Origin: Serpula lacrymans var. lacrymans S7.9
Taxonomy: Eukaryota > Basidiomycota > Agaricomycetes > Boletales > Serpulaceae
Length of the DNA stretch: 10,941 nucleotides
Reading direction: 5' to 3'
NCBI RefSeq assembly: GCF_000218685.1
Contig: NW_006763306.1
Span: 1 to 10,941, forward strand
This document shows positions 1 to 5,903 of the stretch, one piece after another; the stretch's first letter is position 1, and every line of letters starts with the position of its first letter. A program made the position numbers and the translations under genes. The notes under the pieces are model-generated. The model worked only from the letters and a program-made list of their open reading frames with translations. It was not told the DNA's origin and made no database searches.

Positions 1-205
1 GTAATTAATATTGCCCTTTTCAAACTTGTGGCTGATCAGCACCACCTCTATTAGGCAATCCAGTCACGCTCACCTTTGCTTTTCCATCCGGTACTTTCCG
101 CATTTCGGCATTTCGGCAAATTTTCGCGTCGCCACTGGCTACACATTGCATTGCGCCCTCACTTTTGTCGTTTCCCTTACTCCCCTTCCTTTGCCTAGCC
201 CCACC

Positions 206-748
206 ATGGGCCCCTTCCTCTCCTTTTTATTCTCACCCGACGGTCGTTTCTGGGTCCCCATTTTAGTTCACCTCCTCGTCACCTCCACCCTCCTCCTCCT
301 CATCTTCTTTGCACCCCCACCATTTCTGATGTCACCACTTCCTATCCGCTTCCGTCGCTGATCCGTTGACTACCACGTGCCACTGCTGATATCAGCAAAG
401 CCCCGGCGGCCGGTCCAAATAGGGCAACAGGTCCATCTTCATGACGTCGATCTGCCATCATATACTATCAAAACATCGGTCGCTCGTCTTGCCTGGTTGG
501 AGCGTGGGTGGGTAGTTTTTGAGCTGGAGAAGGTTCATCCCCTTGCGTCGCCCATGTTCATCGCTGTCCCATTCACTTGGGTACACTTATCATTTGTCCA
601 TCGTCTTCGCTACAGCTACACCTACCACACGCTGCCTGGGACTCACTTGTTCCAAATTGGAACTACTCCTCTCCCTCCCTCGTTTGATCAGGTGGTCCAA
701 CACAACCAGTCCATTGGTAAGGCCATGGAACTGTCAGATTTGGACTAG
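206..748 (+). pseudogene. LTR-encoded membrane protein ORF, 5' copy, broken by a stop
   Basis: This is the left-LTR copy of the ORF described at 9561-10103. The start codon lies in the strong context CCACCATGG. Codon 52 is TGA at 359-361, where the right copy has CGA (Arg), so translation would end after 51 residues, just past the predicted membrane segment and within the basic RFRRR patch. The frame is otherwise open to the TAG at 746-748. Codon 104 (515-517) is GTT here and ATT in the right copy. The truncated product could still be a short membrane peptide, but the C-terminal domain is lost. Confidence 0.7.
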
Positions 749-868
749 GTGGTGGACCGGTGGCTCCAGTTTCTTTTTTTTCAGCAGAACATTCATTTAC
801 AGTGCGATTATTTTTGATTTTTGAATCATTTTTATGGACACATATTTTTTTTAGAATGCCTGACTGAC

Positions 869-905
869 AATAAAGGAACTGTGTTGATACTGATAGTGTT
901 TTGCC
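869..905 (+). terminator. Poly(A) signal, 5' LTR copy
   Basis: AATAAA occurs at 869-874 and is followed by a GT-rich stretch at about 880-905, the usual arrangement of a cleavage and polyadenylation site. It lies 121 nt after the stop of the LTR ORF (748), which suits a 3' end for that ORF. It lies upstream of the TATA box at 1160, which is awkward for the genomic RNA of the element. Confidence 0.5.
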
Positions 906-1121
906 TTGCTCTTTTTTTACTGCATCTTCCCATGACATCATGATTTTCCTGCTCTCTTTTTGCTATTGGACTTTACTTTATGGCTGTACAAACCTGTGAT
1001 ATCACTCACAGCATTTATTGTTCTATCCCTTTCTTTTCTTTTTTTGACAATCTTATCCTGTACTACCTACGCAGGATTCGTCAGCGTACATTCCTTCCTT
1101 CATATTCTTTCTCATTCTTTT

Positions 1122-1140
1122 TGCACAGCTATACTGTGCA
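1122..1140. promoter_or_regulatory. Inverted repeat 20 bp upstream of the TATA box
   Basis: TGCACAG (1122-1128) and CTGTGCA (1134-1140) are perfect inverted copies around CTATA. They are identical in the right LTR at 10477-10495. A dimeric transcription-factor site is one reading; chance is possible for a 7-bp arm. Confidence 0.4.
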
Positions 1141-1159
1141 TAGCCTACTTCTCTTTTAC

Positions 1160-1167
1160 TATATAAA
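1160..1167 (+). promoter_or_regulatory. TATA box, probable promoter for gag-pro RNA
   Basis: TATATAAA lies at 1160-1167 in the left LTR, after a pyrimidine-rich block. A start site about 30 nt downstream would be near 1190-1200 in an A/C-rich stretch. From the previous ATG (980) to the gag ATG (1911) no ATG occurs, which fits a scanned leader starting here. A weaker TATA-like CTATAAAT at 1502-1509 is an alternative. The same box in the right LTR (10515-10522) could transcribe flanking DNA. Confidence 0.6.
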
Positions 1168-1440
1168 CCCCTGTATTTTACCTTGTAAAAAACAACAAGA
1201 ACTCGATTCCAGACTTCTTCTCTAATCTTAAGTCCACTTCTTACTGCTACTTGTGATCCAGTGTGGTCACAACACTTCCCACTTCTACCACTGTTAACTG
1301 CTGTCATCGTCACTCGTCACTTTTGAAAGAGATTGTCATCCCCTTCGATTAGAGTCCTTCTGAGCACTACAGTTTGTGCGTCAGGAGCCTGCTATCACTG
1401 GGAACCTCGTCACCTCGTCATCCTCGTTGTTCTCAAACCT

Positions 1441-1464
1441 ACCTTGTGCTACAATTAGCAAGGT
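1441..1464 (+). other. Possible RNA hairpin in the leader
   Basis: ACCTTG at 1441-1446 pairs with CAAGGT at 1459-1464. Inner bases CTA and TAG extend the stem to 9 bp with a 2-nt bulge around a short loop. It lies in the predicted leader of the gag RNA and again in the right LTR at 10796-10819. It could act in packaging or template switching; function is unknown. Confidence 0.35.
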
Positions 1465-1560
1465 AGTGCTCGTCTATACTCGCCACAAACCCCCTATCTT
1501 TCTATAAATTCAACTATCCCTCCTCCTCAAAACCCACACTCATACACCTCTGGGTTTTAC

Positions 1561-1910
1561 TTTGAAGGATCTTTATACGTACCACCCCACGAACAACCAG
1601 ACCACTCCACTGTTCTAGGAGGCAAAGCCCATAAACAAGTTCCGTGGAATCTGGGAGGATTGTGTGTTAGTTTGTTTTGTGTGTGGTTTTCTAACAACAG
1701 TTCTCATCATCGACAATTGGAGCCCACCGCGAGGGGTGGTTTCCTTCAAGCTAAATACCAACCATTTCATCGCCATCACTGTCTAATTTATCATCTACAC
1801 CTTCTATCTCACCCACCGCTTTATCTGTCCCATCCCTCTCTTCCAGTAACTCAATTTCTGTACCAGCTTCTACTCAGCAAGCTTCGCGTTTACCCCCTAT
1901 ACTTTTCACT
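1561..1910 (+). other. gag leader with no ATG, downstream of the shared LTR
   Basis: This stretch lies between the end of the visible repeat and the gag start. It contains no ATG on the + strand and I see no gene in it. It holds the primer-binding-like site at 1718-1733, and from about 1770 it is strongly C/T rich up to the gag ATG. An open frame across 1660-1914 has no ATG start and is rejected as a gene. If the LTR truly ends at 1715, the first 155 bases here are U5. Confidence 0.65.
1718..1733 (+). promoter_or_regulatory. Candidate primer-binding site for minus-strand synthesis
   Basis: TGGAGCCCACCGCGAG begins with TGG, the complement of a tRNA CCA end, and has the GC content of an acceptor arm plus T-stem. 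It is preceded by GACA and a two-base spacer (1712-1717). GACA is the expected end of an LTR that starts TGTC. The site lies 157 bp after the last shared LTR base, so accepting it requires a truncated right LTR. The match stops before a recognisable T-loop, and I cannot name the tRNA. Confidence 0.45.
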
Positions 1911-4900
1911 ATGAATCAACCTACTACTCTCTCAGTCATCACTATGCCAATTCCTGGCACTCGTTATGCTCCTAAGAAGTTCAAGGGAGACTATACTCGT
2001 GTCAGGGATTTTGTTCTCCACTATGAGCGTATCTGTCATGCAAACAATGTCACTGCTGACGATGAAAAATGCTCAAGCATTCTCCAATACTGCTCCACAT
2101 ATGTTCGCGAAATTATTGAAGGAATGAAGCACTTCATTACGCCCTCATGGAACAGTCTCAAAGACAAAATTCTCCAGTACTTTGATGCTGCAAAAGCAGA
2201 GGCCAAATTTAAAGAGCATCATCTTAAACAGCTGGTCGATGCTTCACACAAGAAGAAAATGGGCTCTCTGGACGATTTCAAGAGCTACATGAGGAAGTAT
2301 GTTCGTGTTGGAGGATGGCTTCTTGCCAAATCCAAAATCACTCAGGACGTATTCAATCGCTTCTTCTGGAAAGGACTACCCAAAACCCTTCGTCATCGCG
2401 TTGAAAATAGACTTCTACAGAGAGATCCTACCCTTGATCTCTCCCAGCCTTTTGTCTTTGATGATGTTGTCAAGGCTGTAGAGCATGTCCTTCGCAGAGA
2501 TCGCTTTGATGATGAAGATTTTGACTCTGATGATTCGGATTCAGACTCGGATTCAGAAAACTCTTCCAGTTCTTCGGACGATTCTTCTGACTCTGACAAA
2601 GAGGAAGAACCACCTCGTTATATCAGGAAAACCACCAAGCAGAAGAAAGAGAAAAAGCGCACCTCTGAGACAGAGAAAGAGAGAAAGTTGTTGAGTCCTT
2701 CCAAGTCGAAGAAAACCCTTCACTCTTTAGACGAAGAAGAGCACACTGCTGTCAAACAGGATGAAGTAGAAACCCTTATCAAGAAGTTGGGTTCTATGAC
2801 AATTGAAGATCCTAACTATCCTCTGCTCTACTATCGTGCTATCAAGCTTGACACTGATGCTCGACTTATACTTCGCCCTCCCACTTTCATGAACCAGTCA
2901 GCTAGACCATCTCGATCCTCTCAAGGAAGCAGCAACTTACCCACTCAGCCTACTGCTCCACCCACTGCCACTCTGCCTACAGCACCTCGTGTTCCCTTCC
3001 TTTGCTATGGATGCGGAAAAACTGGTCATGGAGTCAATGAATGTGCAGATATGCTTGACTTACTGTCAAAGGGAATTGTCAAGAAGGATGACACTGGTCG
3101 CTTTGTCATGTCTGATGGGTCTAGAATCATGCGATCAAGAGAGGAACCTATAGCAACTGCTGTACATCGCACTATCCCCAAGTCTAACCTCCTCACTACG
3201 ACTTCTTTTATGTCCATTGCTGAAGTAGCTGACTCTGATTCTGATTCAGATGAAGAGCCTGTCTATGCAGTGGATCGTCCAGACAGAGTGTCTAAGGAGA
3301 AGCGCAAGCAAGTCTTTGATGGTGTCTACATTCCTCCTAAACCAGATTGGGCCAAAGCTGTAAAAGGAAAGAAGAAAGAAGAAGAGAAGCCTGCCGTTCC
3401 AACCATAGCACCTGCCCCATCAAAGCCACACATCTTTGATATTGCACAGCCTATCTTTGATCCCACTAATGACGATGTAATCATGGAAGATGCTTCCCAG
3501 AACACCAAGAAGAATTCCCCTGCCGATAAACAGAAGAAACAGCTCAAGACTTCATCTACTCTTTCACAGAATCTTGACTCCAAAGCCATCATTGATCAAA
3601 TTCTCAGCACCCCTATCCCACTATCTATTGGTAATGTCATTGGTCTATCAAAAGAAGTTTCCCAGAATCTCCAAGAAATGATGAAACCCAAGCGCGTTAA
3701 TTTTGGACTAGACAACAAGCCCCAAAGCTTGACAGCTGAATCACTTCTTGCCATCACTCATGCCGACCTCATTCGTGTCCCTGTTACCTCTAATGGCGAA
3801 ACTATTTCAGCAATTGTTGATTCAGGGTCTGCTCTCAATATAGTCAGTCGCACTATTTGGGAAAATCTCATTCGCCTTCCCATGGATACTAGTATTCGAC
3901 CTGTAGTCAAAGATGCCAATGGAGGATTTGGTAGACTTGATGGTCTAGTCAACAATGTGGCTTTATACTGCGGAGAAGTCAAAACTTATGCCAATATCTT
4001 TGTTGGGAAAGACACTGGATATGATCTACTTCTTGGACGACCATGGACGCATGGGAACTATGTCAGCATTGAAGAGAGACTTAATGGCACTTATCTCGTC
4101 TTCAGGAAGGATGGCAAAATCGAAAACCCTGCTCTGGAAGTCAAGGTATCATCAGATCATCGTCCTATTCACTATGTCAAACCAGTATCTGGAGTATCCG
4201 ATACAGTATCCAGCTTCTTAGTCACGGACTATGACTTCAATGGAGAAGATCTAGATGGAAATACCGGTGAATCGGAAACTGCTGCTGAAAGTGTCACCCC
4301 AGAAGAAGAAACTGTGCCTGTTCCAGATCATTCCCCAATTGGTTCAATCGAAAATTCTAGTACTCTCAGAGCACTGGAAGACCTGGAGACTCGTCTAGAA
4401 GAAACTATTGAAGCCTCCATCCCTATCCCCAATGCCAGTACCTTCGAAACATTCTTCGACCATATTCGCTCAATCAGGGAAGATGAAAGGTCTGCTATTT
4501 TTGGTCTACTGAACAACCTTCAATATCGTCACAACATGAGCTCACTCTCAATAACTTCAGACTATGTCATGAGAGGACACCATGGCTTCGATGAAAACCA
4601 CAACCTTTATGCGGATTATGTCCTACTCCATGCTCATTTGCGATTTGACCAGAATCATGGACCTGGAAGAGCACAATCTATTATCAGTCACTCAGGAACT
4701 GCACATATTCGCTTCTTTCCTCAAACAGAGTCATTTTCAATTCCCACTGATGATGATATAAATGGACCTCCATCACGTGATATGAATGGTCAAGTCAATG
4801 TGACGGTGGAGGTAATACAAGAATCCGATTCGGAGCCGATACACAATCATATAAATGGATTAATTAATGATGACTCATCCACTGATTCTGAATCACCACC

Positions 4901-5270
4901 CCCATATTCGCGTCAACAGTTACCATCAAACATCAGTGACTCACCCCCATCACCATCCTCTACCAATGCTACTATTGCTTCGTCACTTTCTCCTGATAAT
5001 CGCACACTCATGCACCATAATCGCACACTCATGCATACTATTTGCAATGATAGTCAAGAGGATGAAAGGGAGATTGAATCCTCACCGCCCCTTCACTTAT
5101 CCTTCTCCACAACAATAGGAGTGGAGCATCAACCTTCCATCAATATATCATCCGATATTACTCCTTATCTTCGAACTTCCATGCATCACTATCATCATTT
5201 TCCCACGTCACCATCAGCTCAGCCATTATCGATTATTCACACCAGTGCCAGAAATTCTACCCCGATCTAA
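1911..5270 (+). CDS. gag-pro: Gag-protease polyprotein (capsid, zinc knuckle, aspartic protease)
   Basis: The ORF encodes 1,119 residues, and its start is the first ATG after a 928-nt ATG-free leader. Residues 10-170 resemble the Ty3/gypsy Gag capsid region. Residues 198-234 form an Asp/Ser tract, followed by a Lys/Arg-rich stretch (about 238-270). A CCHC zinc knuckle spans C365, C368, H373 and C378, with CX2CX4HX4C spacing, for RNA packaging. A second Asp/Ser tract lies at 441-450. The retropepsin-like protease has its DSG active site at 637-639 and the DLLLGRPW motif at 705-712; it would act as a dimer to process the polyproteins. Residues from about 740 to 1119 form an unusually long tail with no domain I recognise, ending in Ser/His/Pro/Asn-rich sequence. 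The protein is longer than typical fungal Gag-Pro. Pol is in the same reading frame but separated by stops and 633 nt. The capsid, knuckle and protease calls are secure; the tail is not explained. Confidence 0.93.
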   Translation: MNQPTTLSVITMPIPGTRYAPKKFKGDYTRVRDFVLHYERICHANNVTADDEKCSSILQYCSTYVREIIEGMKHFITPSWNSLKDKILQYFDAAKAEAKFKEHHLKQLVDASHKKKMGSLDDFKSYMRKYVRVGGWLLAKSKITQDVFNRFFWKGLPKTLRHRVENRLLQRDPTLDLSQPFVFDDVVKAVEHVLRRDRFDDEDFDSDDSDSDSDSENSSSSSDDSSDSDKEEEPPRYIRKTTKQKKEKKRTSETEKERKLLSPSKSKKTLHSLDEEEHTAVKQDEVETLIKKLGSMTIEDPNYPLLYYRAIKLDTDARLILRPPTFMNQSARPSRSSQGSSNLPTQPTAPPTATLPTAPRVPFLCYGCGKTGHGVNECADMLDLLSKGIVKKDDTGRFVMSDGSRIMRSREEPIATAVHRTIPKSNLLTTTSFMSIAEVADSDSDSDEEPVYAVDRPDRVSKEKRKQVFDGVYIPPKPDWAKAVKGKKKEEEKPAVPTIAPAPSKPHIFDIAQPIFDPTNDDVIMEDASQNTKKNSPADKQKKQLKTSSTLSQNLDSKAIIDQILSTPIPLSIGNVIGLSKEVSQNLQEMMKPKRVNFGLDNKPQSLTAESLLAITHADLIRVPVTSNGETISAIVDSGSALNIVSRTIWENLIRLPMDTSIRPVVKDANGGFGRLDGLVNNVALYCGEVKTYANIFVGKDTGYDLLLGRPWTHGNYVSIEERLNGTYLVFRKDGKIENPALEVKVSSDHRPIHYVKPVSGVSDTVSSFLVTDYDFNGEDLDGNTGESETAAESVTPEEETVPVPDHSPIGSIENSSTLRALEDLETRLEETIEASIPIPNASTFETFFDHIRSIREDERSAIFGLLNNLQYRHNMSSLSITSDYVMRGHHGFDENHNLYADYVLLHAHLRFDQNHGPGRAQSIISHSGTAHIRFFPQTESFSIPTDDDINGPPSRDMNGQVNVTVEVIQESDSEPIHNHINGLINDDSSTDSESPPPYSRQQLPSNISDSPPSPSSTNATIASSLSPDNRTLMHHNRTLMHTICNDSQEDEREIESSPPLHLSFSTTIGVEHQPSINISSDITPYLRTSMHHYHHFPTSPSAQPLSIIHTSARNSTPI
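4996..5036 (+). repeat. Short tandem duplication in the gag tail, 21-nt unit
   Basis: The unit at 4996-5016 is repeated at 5017-5036 with a change only at its end. It encodes two copies of the heptad (D/H)NRTLMH in the low-complexity tail. Being a multiple of three, it keeps the frame. It looks like replication slippage in a region under weak constraint. Confidence 0.8.
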
Positions 5271-5322
5271 CACATCTTCACTCCATCCTAAACGCTTACA
5301 TCGAGCATTACAAGCACCTAAC

Positions 5323-5559
5323 ATGTCCTGGCTGAAAGGGTTTCATATTACTAAAGAAGCTCTCATCATCGAGATTATGGTGGGAGTGTTACTTGTCCTC
5401 GCCCTTTTCTACGGTTTTGTCTTCCCTCGTATTCGCGCTTATTGTCGACGAGAACGTGTTGAGGTTATTCACCTCCACAACAGGACAACTCATCCATCCA
5501 GTGCATCCACATTCACCACCAGCACTGAGGTACTTGCTAGTGCCACAGTTGAAGTTTGA
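5323..5559 (+). CDS. Small single-pass membrane protein between gag-pro and pol, unknown family
   Basis: I do not recognise this protein. The ORF encodes 78 residues. Its ATG at 5323 has A at -3 and is the first ATG after the gag stop; none occurs in 5271-5322. Residues 1-14 are polar to amphipathic. Residues 15-35 form a strong membrane helix ending in Pro35. A basic stretch follows (RIRAYCRRER, 36-45), which predicts a cytosolic C-terminus and an outside or lumenal N-terminus. The tail is Ser/Thr-rich with an NRT sequon at 53-55, which would be on the wrong side for glycosylation in that topology. The frame is open back to 5119, overlapping the gag tail by about 150 nt, so a +1 shift from gag could also reach it. 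This position between gag-pro and pol is unusual. An accessory membrane factor is possible; a chance ORF cannot be excluded. Confidence 0.5.
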   Translation: MSWLKGFHITKEALIIEIMVGVLLVLALFYGFVFPRIRAYCRRERVEVIHLHNRTTHPSSASTFTTSTEVLASATVEV

Positions 5560-5903
5560 GGTAGATGCTGGTGATACATTTCTATATTCCTTTCTTACTT
5601 AACACTCCATTCAGCGCTCTTAAACCATATGCCACTTTTTCCCTTTTTCTTCTTTCTTGTTATATATCTATTACTTGTACAAAATGGCCTCTTGGATTTC
5701 TATGTTATCCGGTTTTTCCTTCCTTTACTCTTGTACCAACTTCTTTTTCTATTGTCTATGTTCCCCTTTCGTTCTTATCTGATCTTTTTCCTTCCCCCCT
5801 TGTAAAACTTCCAACCTCATCCCTATCCTATTCGGTCCGAGATGACGCAAAACTACCACGGCACTTTCCTTCTTTGAACACTTTTTGTTTTAACCCTAGT
5901 TAC
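5560..5903 (+). promoter_or_regulatory. Pyrimidine-rich spacer before pol, possible internal promoter
   Basis: This 344-bp stretch is dominated by C and T. It has a TATA-like TTATATATC at 5660-5668, about 240 bp before the pol ATG at 5904, which resembles a fungal core promoter with a CT-rich tract. The pol frame stays open back to an ATG at 5565, but the translation is only Phe/Leu/Ser/Pro-rich sequence as expected from C/T richness, so I treat it as non-coding. A 32-codon open frame starting at 5684 also lies here. A CCCTAG at 5894-5899 could be a splice acceptor. I cannot tell promoter from intron. Confidence 0.4.

Larger units (their letters stand above)
749..1159 (+). other. Non-coding LTR segment between the LTR ORF and the TATA box
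   Basis: No convincing gene is seen here. It holds long T runs, the AATAAA at 869, and a pyrimidine-rich block at about 1020-1120 typical of fungal promoter regions. Short hydrophobic open frames at 960-1225 reflect this C/T richness and I do not accept them as genes. A perfect 7-bp inverted repeat with a 5-nt loop sits at 1122-1140, about 20 bp before the TATA box. The last ATG before gag is at 980. Confidence 0.6.
1..1560 (+). repeat. 5' LTR (left edge cut; right end may be 1715)
   Basis: This stretch matches 9356-10915 base for base except at 21, 22, 359, 515, 758 and 1003, all transitions. It contains a broken copy of the LTR-encoded ORF (206-748), an AATAAA signal (869-874), a TATA box (1160-1167) and the start of the gag leader. 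The shared sequence stops at 1560 (T1561 also matches T10916). No primer-binding site follows 1560 directly. A site resembling one lies at 1718, preceded by GACA at 1712-1715, so the LTR may really run to 1715 with the right copy truncated. The alternative is that GTAA...TTAC at 1-4 and 1557-1560 are the true termini. Confidence 0.9.

Noticed and set aside
663..941. Minus-strand 92-codon frame, also at 10018-10296
   Set aside because: It is antisense to the LTR ORF end and poly(A) region, with no start-context or domain support.
960..1225. Two short hydrophobic open frames in each LTR
   Set aside because: They arise from pyrimidine-rich promoter sequence, overlap each other, and cross the TATA box.
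1660..1914. 84-codon open frame in the leader
   Set aside because: It has no ATG start, lies in the leader and overlaps the gag start; composition is C/T-driven.
2393..2599. Minus-strand Glu/Ser-rich frame
   Set aside because: It is the antisense shadow of the Asp/Ser tract in gag.
5684..5782. 32-codon hydrophobic ORF with a good start context
   Set aside because: It is short, in C/T-rich DNA, with no homology cue; at most an upstream ORF of a pol transcript.
5565..5903. 113-residue N-terminal extension of pol
   Set aside because: The frame is open but the DNA is almost pure C/T and the translation is only Phe/Leu/Ser/Pro-rich; recognisable sequence begins at 5904. Not fully excluded.
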